Below, in pieces: positions 1 through 10,100 of a stretch of DNA of 64,000 nt (its first letter is position 1; each line of letters opens with the position of its first letter). The translations under genes were made by a program, and so were the position numbers. The stretch covers positions 124,001 to 188,000 of the forward strand of contig NZ_FUWZ01000003.1 of the NCBI RefSeq assembly GCF_900167135.1, written 5' to 3'. The DNA is from Chitinophaga eiseniae. Lineage in GTDB: Bacteria; Bacteroidota; Bacteroidia; Chitinophagales; Chitinophagaceae. The notes below the pieces were generated by a model. That model did not search any database and was not told the origin of the DNA. It was given only the letters and a program-made list of their open reading frames with translations.

Positions 1-1
1 C

Positions 2-1000
2 CCCCAGTATGTGCCAGCCGTGCCTTCCGGCAAAAAAAGAATATTGCAGGACGTCTCTTTTATTGCATCGGCCTTTATAAAGGTCCTGCAGCTAATAGGG
101 ACCAGCAAATTTGACATCGTCATTACGGTAGCTCCGCCATTTCACCTGGGCTTGTTGGCTGTGCTTTACAAAAAACTGCGCGGCGCCGCCGTGGTATACC
201 ACGTACAGGACCTTCAGATAGAGGCTGCCAGGGATTTAGCCATGATCCGGTCTAAACGCCTGATCAGCATGATGCTGAAACTGGAGCAACTGATTCTGCG
301 CAATGCAGACCATATAAGTAGTATCGCGGATGGCATGATCCGGAAAATAAGTGATAAAACCGGCAGGGAAGTGCTGCTTTTTCCCAACTGGGTCGATATA
401 GCACAGTTCCATCCTTTAACAAACAGGACAGCTTTGAAAGAAGCATTTGGTTTTTCGGCCACTGATAAAATTGTGTTGTATTCCGGCGCCATCGGCGAAA
501 AGCAGGGACTGGAATCGTTACTGCACGCAGCCGCAACATGGCAACATCATCCGGAAGTAAGATTTCTGATCTGCGGGTCCGGACCGTATAAAGCCCAACT
601 GGAACAGATGGCAGCACAAATGCAGCTAAAGAACATGACTTTCTTACCGCTGCAGCCTGCAGAACAGTTTAATCGTTTTCTGAATATGGCCGACGTACAC
701 CTGGTTATCCAGAAGTCACACGCCAGTGATCTGGTGATGCCCTCCAAGCTCACTACCATACTGGCGGTAGGAGGCATAGCGCTGATCACGGCCAACGCAG
801 GCACTGGTTTGCATGACCTGGTGAGCAGGCATAACATCGGTATACTGATAGATGCCGAAAACCAGGAAGCATTACGAGCCGGTATTGGAAAGGCGATATG
901 GGAAAACACGACTGATATTGCAAGAAATGCACGCGATTATGCAGCGACCCACCTTTCCATTTCGGCCGTAATGACACGCTTTAAAGAACAGGTAGCATAG
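2..1000 (+). CDS. WcaI-like family 4 glycosyltransferase, 5'-truncated
   Basis: Cytoplasmic GT-B glycosyltransferase that would add a sugar from a nucleotide donor to a lipid-linked exopolysaccharide unit. The reading frame is open to the left edge and a GTG at position 11 is unlikely to be the start: the visible N-terminal part already shows the internal WcaI pattern (PQYVPAVPSGKKRIL, then a Rossmann region with HVQDLQ), and family members are about 400 residues against 332 seen. The C-terminal donor domain begins near YSGAIGEKQGLESLL and contains the conserved segment SDLVMPSKL...ILAVGG. It lies 27 bases upstream of a sugar-phosphate transferase, consistent with one exopolysaccharide operon. 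Family assignment is good; sugar and linkage cannot be told. Confidence 0.85.
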   Translation, partial: PQYVPAVPSGKKRILQDVSFIASAFIKVLQLIGTSKFDIVITVAPPFHLGLLAVLYKKLRGAAVVYHVQDLQIEAARDLAMIRSKRLISMMLKLEQLILRNADHISSIADGMIRKISDKTGREVLLFPNWVDIAQFHPLTNRTALKEAFGFSATDKIVLYSGAIGEKQGLESLLHAAATWQHHPEVRFLICGSGPYKAQLEQMAAQMQLKNMTFLPLQPAEQFNRFLNMADVHLVIQKSHASDLVMPSKLTTILAVGGIALITANAGTGLHDLVSRHNIGILIDAENQEALRAGIGKAIWENTTDIARNARDYAATHLSISAVMTRFKEQVA

Positions 1001-1027
1001 CTTTTTTATTGATCAACCTTCTCTCTT

Positions 1028-2413
1028 ATGTTGAACCGATATCTCAAAATTTGCAGCATCCAGTTGATCGTGCTGGATTTTATTTTCCTGAATGCACTGT
1101 TTTTTCTCAGTAGCGCGTGGCTACAGCGATACGACCGTATGCAGGACATCAACGCAGACATTTTCCTTGTTGCGTCCAATCTCTCCTGGATGGTGGCGCT
1201 GTATACGACCGGCATCTATTTCCTGAGTCAGCAATTGTCATTTGACCGTATCGCGAGGAAAACGGTGCAGAGCATACTGTTGTATTTACTATTATTGTTA
1301 CTGTTCCTCTTTCTCTCCAAACAACTATACTCCCGGCTGTTTATTCTCATTTATTGTACAGGATTTATCCTGATGACGTTACTGGGCCGGTGGACTTTTT
1401 ACCGGGTCACCAACTTCATCATGCATCGCAGGGGGGTGGAAAAAAAGGTGGTGATCCTGGGGTATAACGATTTATCGAAAGAACTGGCGGGCAAGCTGCT
1501 GGAAGATAACAGCAACCTCAAATTCGAGGGCTATTTCGAAGAACACAGCAACGTACATGAGCTGTCATACTATCCGGTGATTGGCAACCTGGAAGCATGC
1601 GTACCTTATGCGCAGTCCAATAATATCCGCGAAATATACTCTACGCTATCGCCTGAAAAAATTCCATACCTGTATACTTTGGCCAGAGAGGCAGAATTGA
1701 ACCTGATCCACTTCCGCTTTGTGCCAGACTTCAAGTTGTTTGTAAACCGGCAGATCTTCGTAGATTACTTCAACAATATCCCGATTATTTCATTGCGCGC
1801 TGAGCCGCTGGACGATATCGCCAACCGGATACGGAAACGGCTATTTGATATTGTCTTCAGCAGTTTGGTGATCGTCTTCATCCTGAGCTGGCTGATCCCG
1901 TTGCTGGCGCTGCTGATCAGGCTGGAATCGGCAGGACCTGTATTTTTTATTCAGTATCGTACCGGCCGTAATAACCAGAATTTTCCCTGTTTAAAATTGC
2001 GCAGTATGCATGTGAACAAGGATGCTGATGCAAAACAGGCAACGCGTCACGATAGCCGCTTCACACGGATAGGCCGTATACTCCGTAAAACCAACCTGGA
2101 TGAGATGCCGCAATTTCTCAATGTATGGATGGGGCATATGTCGATAGTAGGGCCGCGCCCACATATGCTGCGTCATACCGAAGAGTATTCACGGGCGATA
2201 CAGCAGTATATGATCCGCCATTTTCTGAAACCAGGCATCACCGGCTGGGCACAGGTCAGCGGTTTGCGGGGAGAGATTACTGACGAATTACATCTGCGCA
2301 GGCGGATTGAACATGACATATGGTACATGGAGAACTGGTCCCTGTACCTGGACCTGCGTATTATATTCTTAACAGTCCGTAATACCATCCGCGGGGAAGA
2401 GAATGCGTTTTGA
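1028..2413 (+). CDS. Undecaprenyl-phosphate sugar phosphotransferase (WcaJ/exopolysaccharide polyprenyl glycosylphosphotransferase)
   Basis: Inner-membrane initiating enzyme that transfers a hexose-1-phosphate to undecaprenyl phosphate to start assembly of an exopolysaccharide repeat unit. The 461 residues have the full family layout: four hydrophobic segments in the first ~120 residues, a CoA-binding-like Rossmann domain (~135-245, VVILGYNDLSKELAG), a further membrane segment near 280-300, and the PF02397 sugar transferase domain from about residue 270 with KRLFDIVFS, KLRSM, TNLDEMPQFLNV, GPRPH and KPGITGWAQVSG. ATG follows a short AT-rich spacer after the preceding glycosyltransferase. It converges on the large arabinofuranosidase gene with only 10 bases between the stop codons. 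The substrate sugar (glucose or galactose in known relatives) is inference. Confidence 0.92.
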   Translation: MLNRYLKICSIQLIVLDFIFLNALFFLSSAWLQRYDRMQDINADIFLVASNLSWMVALYTTGIYFLSQQLSFDRIARKTVQSILLYLLLLLLFLFLSKQLYSRLFILIYCTGFILMTLLGRWTFYRVTNFIMHRRGVEKKVVILGYNDLSKELAGKLLEDNSNLKFEGYFEEHSNVHELSYYPVIGNLEACVPYAQSNNIREIYSTLSPEKIPYLYTLAREAELNLIHFRFVPDFKLFVNRQIFVDYFNNIPIISLRAEPLDDIANRIRKRLFDIVFSSLVIVFILSWLIPLLALLIRLESAGPVFFIQYRTGRNNQNFPCLKLRSMHVNKDADAKQATRHDSRFTRIGRILRKTNLDEMPQFLNVWMGHMSIVGPRPHMLRHTEEYSRAIQQYMIRHFLKPGITGWAQVSGLRGEITDELHLRRRIEHDIWYMENWSLYLDLRIIFLTVRNTIRGEENAF

Positions 2414-2423
2414 CGCCACGCCG

Positions 2424-5400
2424 TCATTTTACCCTCCATTCCTGTATCCCTGAGGCATTTTCAGCCGGTAGCTGCACCTCCATTTTAAGCGAGGAAGTGT
2501 TCACCGGCTCAAACTGCACGGAATTATACTGGTCTTTCGCAGTGCCATAGCTACCGGTATTTTTTACCGGCAACCATTCGTCTCCTTTTTTGTAAAACAA
2601 CTTCCAGGAAGCCGGTACCCGACATCCGCCAAAAGGACCGTCATCATACCAATACACACCGGAAGAAGAAATAGTATATTCCCGGTCAAAATCATACTGC
2701 ACCCATTCCCGCGTACCCTGCTTGGGCCACCAGTGAAAATAGGGCGTGCTGTTATCTTTCGAATCCTTCGGCTCATACTGATCGTTTACCGCCATATACA
2801 TCTTTTTGTTGGGAGCGGAAGCGCTCACTTTACTTTTTGAAGCAATGGAGGGCGCCGGTTTCGGACGGGCAGCCGACGCTTCATAGGGAATCCATACCGT
2901 CATCTCACCGGGCCCGCGGTTTGCCCAGGCATAATAGGGTATAGCCGTTACCGTTTGTACTGACTTTACCAGCGCATCACTGTTTACCTGCCGGCGGGAG
3001 GATGTCCCTTTCATTTCCAATACCATAACACCATTCAGTAAAGCAGGTCTGTATACAGCCTTCACCACGGTGTTTTTGTCCACCACAATATTCTGTACCG
3101 AGGCGTCTTTATTGTCCGGGCCTTCGAGGCAATACACCAGCGGGCCGCGTTGCAGGGCGAAACGGCCTTTATCCGCTTCCACCCCGCTGTTGGCCATCAG
3201 CTTTTGTACGTCCATCGGAAAATCCAGGCTGAGCTTATCGCCGGCTTTCCAGGTACGCTCGAGGACAGCATATCCTTTATCCATGTGGTATGGCGCCGGC
3301 TGTCCGTTCAGGAGGATGCGGATCTTTTTCTGTGGTGTTCCGGGCGCATCGGTATAGAGATCGCCCGGTATCGGCCGGTTGGCCGCCCACCCCGGGATGC
3401 GGACATGCAAAGCAAAAGCGGTGGCCTGCACCGGAGAGATAGTGATGTCCGTCTTCCCCTCCCAGGGATAATTGGTTTGTTGGGTGACCGTTACTTTTCC
3501 GGCAGGTAAGGTGATATCTGCCGTATTGCCAACAAAGAGGTTAATATACAAGTGGTTGGCGTTCTGCCCGTATACATACCCGGGCATGGAAGGCAGGAAG
3601 CGTGTCATGTTGGAAATACAACAGGCGCATCCGAACCACGCGCTGCGCTGATGCTGGCCCATGGAAGCCAGCGGGTTGGGATAAAAAAAGCGATCGCCGC
3701 TGAGAGACACGCCGCTGAGCAAACCGTTGTACAGCGTACGTTCCATCACATCAATATACCTGGCGTCGCCATGGAGGAGGAACATGCGGCTGTTCCAATA
3801 TACATTGGCGATGGCAGCGCAGGTCTCCGCGTACGCCGACATATTAGGCAGCTCATACGTCTGCCCGAAAGCTTCCCCATTGCCCGTAGCGCCGATGCCG
3901 CCGGTAACATATAATTTTTTCTCCACCACGTCATGCCAGATATCATCGATGGCGGATAAGTATTGCCCGTCGCCGGTCAACGCTGCCACATCGGCCATAC
4001 CGGTATACATATAGGCTGCCCTTACCGCATGTCCTACCGCCTCATGCTGCTCCGTCACCTTTTTATAAGACTGGTTATACTCGCCGCTATTGGGTTTACC
4101 GGGACCGCGGACATCGAGGAAGAATTTAGCCAGGTCGAGGTACTCCTTTTTACCGGTTACCCGGTACATTTTGGTGAGTCCTGTTTCCACGATCTGGTGG
4201 CCAGGGAAACGTTCTTCTTTGCCAAATCCAAATACGCTGACCAGCAGGTCCGCATTTCTGATAGCAATATCCAGCAATGTTTTCTTGCCGGTAGCCTGGT
4301 AGTGGGCTACCGCAGCTTCAAACAGGTGGCCGGAGTTGTACAGTTCATGACTCAGGTCCTCCTCTTTTTCCCAGCGCCTGACGCCCATCCAGGCGTGAGG
4401 ATGGGTGGTTTTCATCGTCCTGAAAGTATACAGGTAGCCGTCTTTTTCCTGTGCGGCGCCGATGATGGTGATCAGCGTGTCCAGGTACTTTTCCAGCTCC
4501 GGGTTTTTCCTTACCTGCAAACCATACGAAGCGCCCTCGATGACTTTGTAAAGGTCCGTATCATCGAAGGTGTACTCAGTCATTTTGTCATCCTGGAGTT
4601 TACCGGCAGCCCGCAGAAAATTATCGATCCGCCCTGTTTTTTTGCATTGCTCCAGCGTATACGGGATAGATACTTCGGCGTTTACTTTTATTTTAGGCGC
4701 CCAGAAACTGTCGGAGACATGCACCTGTGTAAAAGGCACTGGCTGAATAGGATAATCTTTCTTCACCAGGGCAGCACCAGGAGAAGCGCCCCTGATCATT
4801 CTTACCGGTCCATACACCGGTCCGGCGCTATTGCCGGGATGCGCCTGCAGTTTTACCGTCACCGTTTGTTTGCCCCGGGTGATGGCTAACGGCAAAGGAT
4901 AAACGATTTCATAAAATTTGCTGGCCTTGTACTTGTTAAGATCTTCTGTGGCCACCTTTACATTGTCGATGAAGATATCGAACACGCGGTAGCGGTTGTC
5001 CATCCCCCAATAATGGCAAAGGAGGCTGTTAGCAGCGCCGCTGTCCACTTTCATGGTAAACGTCATCGCTGCCCCGTCGTCGGCTACACGCCACTTGCGG
5101 CCGTGTGCTGCCCCCGTATTGGTTTTATCCGCTGTAAAATGATGGTCCCTTTCCGGTTGCATTTCACCCAGGCGCAACATATCTACGGTACTGGTTTCTA
5201 TCTCCTGTAGTCTTCTTTTCTCAGTGGCATAGCGTTCCTGCTGTACCACCCATTCCTGTGGGGTGAAGATGTCCCAGTACACGCTGTAATGCTCGTGTTG
5301 CACGGTACTGAAGGGCACCAGTTGTATCTCTTTCGGCCGGCCTGCCTTGCTGGTGTGGAATACCAGCGGCTGCTGCGGATCGCGCGTTACCCATCGGGCA

Positions 5401-7148
5401 GCATCCCGCTCAGGTGTCACCAGTACGGGAATACCGGTAACAGGGTCGGGTTCTTTTGCCCCCAGCGTACCGGCCAGCACCACCGGCCCGTAAAGCAAGG
5501 CGATACGACCGGGATTGTCCGGCATTGCTTCGCTGTAAATACCCATAGGAAGCTTCAGTGTTACCTGGTCGCCGTCTTTCCATCGGCGGTCCAGCGAAAT
5601 ATAACCATCGGCGCCGGCAGGGATGTTCGTTTGTACCTGGCCGTTCACCCGTACCTGTATCCCTTCCTTCGCCCAGCTTGGCTTACGGATGCGTAGCGGA
5701 AAAGCAACGCTCTTTTTTGTGTGAATGGTAAATAGTATCTCGTCGTTCTCCGGTAGTTGGGTCGTCTGCTCAATGATCACATTCCGGTCGCGCCACTGCA
5801 GGCGGGAGGGAATAAACAGGTTCACATACAAACTGCCATCCGCTCCTTCGAAATAAATGCTTTCGCCATATTTCACATGGTTCTCCATGCCGGAGCCCAC
5901 GCAGCAGGTAAACGTATGGAAAGAATCGCTGAACTCCTTGTGGGTGCCCATTCTTAGCGGAACGAAATAACACATCATACCGTTTTGATGGTTTTGTGAA
6001 GCCAGTATATGATTATACAATCCCCGTTCATAATAATCCATCAGGTGAGCGGCAGGACGCAGCGCAAACAGGTGCCGCGTCAGCTTCAGCATATTGTACG
6101 TGTTGCAGGTTTCCATGGTATTGTCTGTGAGCTGGTCATTCAGTTTGTCCGCAGGCCCCAGGTATTCGTAATTGCTGTTGCCGCCGGGCACATAGGAATG
6201 ATGACCGGTCACGGTATTCCAGAAGAAAGCGGCGATGGTGCTGTCCTGCCGGCTGCCGGTCAGCTCGTAGCGGCGGATACAGCCTATCACTTTCGGTATC
6301 TGGGTGTTGGAATGTTTGCCGGGCAGCACGTCCAGCTGTGCCGCCAGGGAATCGAGGACGCGCCGGTCGTGGAACCGGAAAGACATGTCCAGGTATTTTT
6401 TCTCCGCCGTCAGCGCATAGGTATTCACCAGCACCTCATTCATGCCGCCATATTCGCACAACAACATTTTTTGTACCAGGGAGTCTGGCAGATGATGAAC
6501 GATGGTACCTGTCCAGTCAGCCATTCCTTTTTCGATGATCAGCGCCTTTTTATTATCACAATAGAGATAAGCGTCCAGCAGGCCGGCCATGATCTTGTGT
6601 ACCGTGTACCAGGGCGACCAGCCGCCGTTGAGATCAAATCCCCGGGAACGGATGTTACCAGCCTTCACCTGCGCCCACAACGTATCTTCTCCCGGGATAG
6701 CTCCCAGGTAACCGGTTCTCCGGTGACGCTGGCATTCTTCCAGTTCCTGTACGATATAATTCACCCGGTCGAGAAATCGTTTGTCCCCCGTGGCTGCATA
6801 TTGCATAGCGCAGGCGGACAGGTAGTGCCCCAGCGTATGCCCGGCCAGACCGGTGGATTCCCAACCACCATAACGGTCTCCTTTCGCCTTTAGGCCTGCA
6901 TGGGTGCGGAAATCTGCCAGCAGCCTGTCCGGTGATATGACCAGCAGGTATCCGGCATCCGCCTCCATGGCCTGCTTAAACGGGCTATCCAGCAGCTGTA
7001 CTTCTCCCAGGTGGAAGGTATATGCATGTATCGGTACGCCGGAGCGTACTTTTATCTTCGTATCGTGCCGGCCGGGCACATAAGACTGGGCAGAAAGCTG
7101 CGCCGTTGCGGTGCACAGCGCCACCAGGACAAAAAGTAATTTCTTCAT
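2424..7148 (-). CDS. Double beta-L-arabinofuranosidase (GH146-like + GH127) with C-terminal discoidin-like domain
   Basis: Exported 1574-residue enzyme with signal peptide (MKKLLFVLVALCTATAQLSA) and two complete DUF1680-superfamily catalytic units in one chain. Unit 1 (about 35-600) opens with LGEVQLLDSPFKQAMEADAG, like GH146, and keeps a putative Zn/catalytic set: E328 (NYEYLGP), E346 and C348 (METC), C415-C416 (FTCC). Unit 2 (about 800-1390) opens with VHVSDSFWAPKIKVNAE as in GH127 and has E1092 (GEAFG), E1108/C1110 (ETC) and C1176-C1177, matching the spacing of HypBA1 acid/base E322, ligands E338/C340 and nucleophile C417/C418. A beta-sandwich links them, and residues ~1435-1574 resemble an F5/8 type C sugar-binding domain (WVQYDFDREYTISSSGVYWY). 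Predicted to release beta-L-arabinofuranose from arabino-oligosaccharides such as those on hydroxyproline. It ends 24 bases after the permease-peptidase gene stop would begin, i.e. directly downstream in one operon. Usual family members have a single unit. Confidence 0.9.
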   Translation of the reverse strand: MKKLLFVLVALCTATAQLSAQSYVPGRHDTKIKVRSGVPIHAYTFHLGEVQLLDSPFKQAMEADAGYLLVISPDRLLADFRTHAGLKAKGDRYGGWESTGLAGHTLGHYLSACAMQYAATGDKRFLDRVNYIVQELEECQRHRRTGYLGAIPGEDTLWAQVKAGNIRSRGFDLNGGWSPWYTVHKIMAGLLDAYLYCDNKKALIIEKGMADWTGTIVHHLPDSLVQKMLLCEYGGMNEVLVNTYALTAEKKYLDMSFRFHDRRVLDSLAAQLDVLPGKHSNTQIPKVIGCIRRYELTGSRQDSTIAAFFWNTVTGHHSYVPGGNSNYEYLGPADKLNDQLTDNTMETCNTYNMLKLTRHLFALRPAAHLMDYYERGLYNHILASQNHQNGMMCYFVPLRMGTHKEFSDSFHTFTCCVGSGMENHVKYGESIYFEGADGSLYVNLFIPSRLQWRDRNVIIEQTTQLPENDEILFTIHTKKSVAFPLRIRKPSWAKEGIQVRVNGQVQTNIPAGADGYISLDRRWKDGDQVTLKLPMGIYSEAMPDNPGRIALLYGPVVLAGTLGAKEPDPVTGIPVLVTPERDAARWVTRDPQQPLVFHTSKAGRPKEIQLVPFSTVQHEHYSVYWDIFTPQEWVVQQERYATEKRRLQEIETSTVDMLRLGEMQPERDHHFTADKTNTGAAHGRKWRVADDGAAMTFTMKVDSGAANSLLCHYWGMDNRYRVFDIFIDNVKVATEDLNKYKASKFYEIVYPLPLAITRGKQTVTVKLQAHPGNSAGPVYGPVRMIRGASPGAALVKKDYPIQPVPFTQVHVSDSFWAPKIKVNAEVSIPYTLEQCKKTGRIDNFLRAAGKLQDDKMTEYTFDDTDLYKVIEGASYGLQVRKNPELEKYLDTLITIIGAAQEKDGYLYTFRTMKTTHPHAWMGVRRWEKEEDLSHELYNSGHLFEAAVAHYQATGKKTLLDIAIRNADLLVSVFGFGKEERFPGHQIVETGLTKMYRVTGKKEYLDLAKFFLDVRGPGKPNSGEYNQSYKKVTEQHEAVGHAVRAAYMYTGMADVAALTGDGQYLSAIDDIWHDVVEKKLYVTGGIGATGNGEAFGQTYELPNMSAYAETCAAIANVYWNSRMFLLHGDARYIDVMERTLYNGLLSGVSLSGDRFFYPNPLASMGQHQRSAWFGCACCISNMTRFLPSMPGYVYGQNANHLYINLFVGNTADITLPAGKVTVTQQTNYPWEGKTDITISPVQATAFALHVRIPGWAANRPIPGDLYTDAPGTPQKKIRILLNGQPAPYHMDKGYAVLERTWKAGDKLSLDFPMDVQKLMANSGVEADKGRFALQRGPLVYCLEGPDNKDASVQNIVVDKNTVVKAVYRPALLNGVMVLEMKGTSSRRQVNSDALVKSVQTVTAIPYYAWANRGPGEMTVWIPYEASAARPKPAPSIASKSKVSASAPNKKMYMAVNDQYEPKDSKDNSTPYFHWWPKQGTREWVQYDFDREYTISSSGVYWYDDGPFGGCRVPASWKLFYKKGDEWLPVKNTGSYGTAKDQYNSVQFEPVNTSSLKMEVQLPAENASGIQEWRVK

Positions 7149-7172
7149 AACAACTATGGTTGATCAACCAGG

Positions 7173-10100
7173 TCAGCGCTGGTAAAAGCGCCAGCTGGTT
7201 TTAAAATCTTTTGTGATCGTTTTACCCGTCAGCAAAGCACGGATCAGTTCTACCGGCAACATATTTTCTTTCAGGATGGCATCATGGAACTGGCGGTACG
7301 TCATTTTCCCACTGTCTACCAGCTCCTGTTTCAGCGCCATGAACTGCAGGCCGCCGATCATATAGGCCACCTGGTACAACGGGCTATAATCGCCTGCAAA
7401 AGAGCGGCGCACCTCTCCTTCCGCATTGGCCCGCTCGTGCCCCACCCTGTTGACCAGGAAGTCCACACATTGCTGCGGTGTCCATTTGCCGAGGTGGTAA
7501 TTCAGGGAGAAGATAATGCGGGCGCAGCGATGCATACGCCAGAACAACATACCCACACGGTCTTCCGGCGATCGGGCGAATTTCATGTCCCACAGCAGCA
7601 TCTCCCAGTACAACGCCCAGCCTTCTATCCAGAAAGGTGTTTCAAAATGGCGGTACGTTTTATACCGGCTGGTCATAAACTGTTGCAGGCCATGGCCGGC
7701 GATCAGTTCGTGGTGCACGGTCGCGCGCGACAGGTGCGGGTTGTTGCCCCGCATGCTCATCAGCTTATCGGCTTCGCTCATGCTGTCTGTCGGATAGGAA
7801 ATACTCAGTTCTTCACCACCGGTAAAGAACGGGTTTACCAGCTGCCGCTCCGGTGTCATCATGATCATACGCCAGGTTTCTTCCGCCATGGGCGGGATGG
7901 TCAGCAGATCATGCGCTTTCAGGAAATTGACGGATTCATGATATAACTTCATGATGACCTGTGGCTGCTCGCCGGCAGGCACATAACTGTTTTTGATTTT
8001 TTCCAGCGCCTGTTTCCAGTCTTTCCCCAGGCCCATATCTGTCGCTGCTTTTAGCATTTCAGCATCGCAATACGCAAATTCCTTGTTGGCAATGTCAATC
8101 AGTTCCTCCGGCGAATAAGGGACCATCTCGTACTGTAGCTGCCGTACCAGCTCTTCACGTCCAATAGGGTGACCTGTGATCCCGCTGCCATCGTCTTTTC
8201 CGCCCGGTGCGGCACTGATTTTTTTTGCCCACAGCGCAGCATACCGCTTCAGCGCGGTATCCAGCTCCCGGTAAGGGCCGGGCGCCCACCAGGAATACTG
8301 CGGATCATAGCCGTTGTAAAAAGTATGTACGCTCTCCAGCGCAGTATGCAGCCCCCGGGTAATGCCTGCAGCCCTGCGCAGCAGATGAATGTCCAGCGTA
8401 TGGTTTCCTTCCAGCTGCTTTTCTTTCTCCCGGATAAGGAGGGCTGCCTGGTGATAGGTCGCTGCTACGCCGGCAGCATCCGGTTTCCCCCCTCTCCTTC
8501 TGGCTTTTTCAATGCTGTAAATATCCGCGGCAAAGGGAAACCACGCGTCGAGCTGATGGCATTGCTGCGCTTCTGTCTCCAGCAGCCGTAGTTGCTCCTG
8601 CAGCTCACGGCGGAACAGGATATAGTCTACCCTTGAGCCGGCAGGCAGCGCTTCAAAGTCTATTTCCTGTAACTGTTGCCGGTATCCGCTATACAGTTGC
8701 TGCAGCCTTTCCCGCCGTTCAGGAGAATTTTCAATAAAGTAAAATCTTTCCAGACTGCCTTTGTCCGCATAATACGGCACCATCAGGTTATTGATTTCGC
8801 TGGTTTGTTCATACAGCGCATTCGTTGTTTTTTGTTGTGCCGTGCTGTGTACGGAGATACCTCCGGATACCGTTATCATGACTAATAATTTTATCAGTTG
8901 ACCGCTGCCCGAAGCGGCTACCTGCTGCGGACGTGCTTTCCGGTACCAGGCATACACCGGGATGCCCAGCAATACGATTGCCAGCCCGGGCCATGTGTAC
9001 AATGGTTTGTATACCAATAAGGCGAGGCAGATGATGGCAGCGCTGACGATGTACAACAGTGGCAGCCAGGGATACCCAAAAGCTTTGTAAGGGCGGGGAA
9101 TGTCGGGCCGTTGGCGGCGCAACCGGAATATACCGGCGATCGTCAGGATGTAAAACAGCAGCACCACAAAGATGACATATTCGAGCAGCTGTCCGTAACG
9201 GCCGCTCAGGCATAACAGGGACGCCCATATACATTGCAGCCACAGTGCTTTACCGGGAACGGCATTTTTATTGAGCGATCCCAGCTGACGGAAGAACAGG
9301 CCGTCTTTTGCCATGCAATAACAGACCCTGGCGCCGGATAAAATCAGGCCATTGTTACACCCGAAGGTAGACACCATCAGCAGCACGGCGATGATCACCG
9401 TACCTTTGGCGCCAAAAATATACCGGGAAGCAGCCACGCCTACACGGTCATTTTCCGCGAAGGCTATTTCCTGCAGCGGCATCACCCCGAGGTACACCAG
9501 GTTGGTCAGCACGTAAATGGTCGTCACCATCAGTGTACCGAGGAATAGGCTTAACCCTATATTGCGTTCCGGCCGTTTGATCTCCCCGGCAATAAAGGTG
9601 ACATTGTTCCAGGAATCGCTGCTGAACAGACTGCCCACCATACTGCCGGCGATAGCGCCCATGACGGTAAAGCCGGCATACGGCAGTAGTTGCGAATGAC
9701 CGCCTTCCAGCTTTCCCAACGAAAAACCACTTTGCCAGTTGGCGTTCCAGGTAGGTTGACTGGCAGCCATCCCTCCGAAGACGATCAGCCCGATCAACGC
9801 CGCTATTTTGGTGAGCGTAAAAACGGTCTGGATCACCTTCCCTTCTCTGACGCCCCTGGTATTAATAAACGTAAGGAACACAATTAACAGGATCGCTGTC
9901 AGCTGCGCGGATGAAATGGAGGTAATCCCCAGATGAGCGACGACATTCTTTTCGCTTAAGGCAGGAAAAATGTAGGCGGAGAATTTCGCAAAAGCTACTC
10001 CTACGGCAGCGATGGAGCCGGCCTGTATGATGGTGAGAAAACTCCAGCCGAACAAAAACGCCGGCAGCGGGCCAAAAGCTTCTTTCAGGTATACATATTG

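Noticed and set aside
3963..4889. 308-codon open frame on the plus strand inside the arabinofuranosidase gene
   Set aside because: It is antisense to a gene with complete catalytic motifs; the predicted peptide has no domain or signal and follows from the GC-rich codon use of the real gene.
6009..6893. 294-codon plus-strand frame opposite the first arabinofuranosidase unit
   Set aside because: Same reason: antisense shadow with no recognisable protein features.
7173..8879. DUF885 part as a separate gene starting at M485
   Set aside because: M485 lies inside the hydrophobic stretch, leaves no charged n-region, and no stop separates it from the permease; a fusion is the simpler reading.
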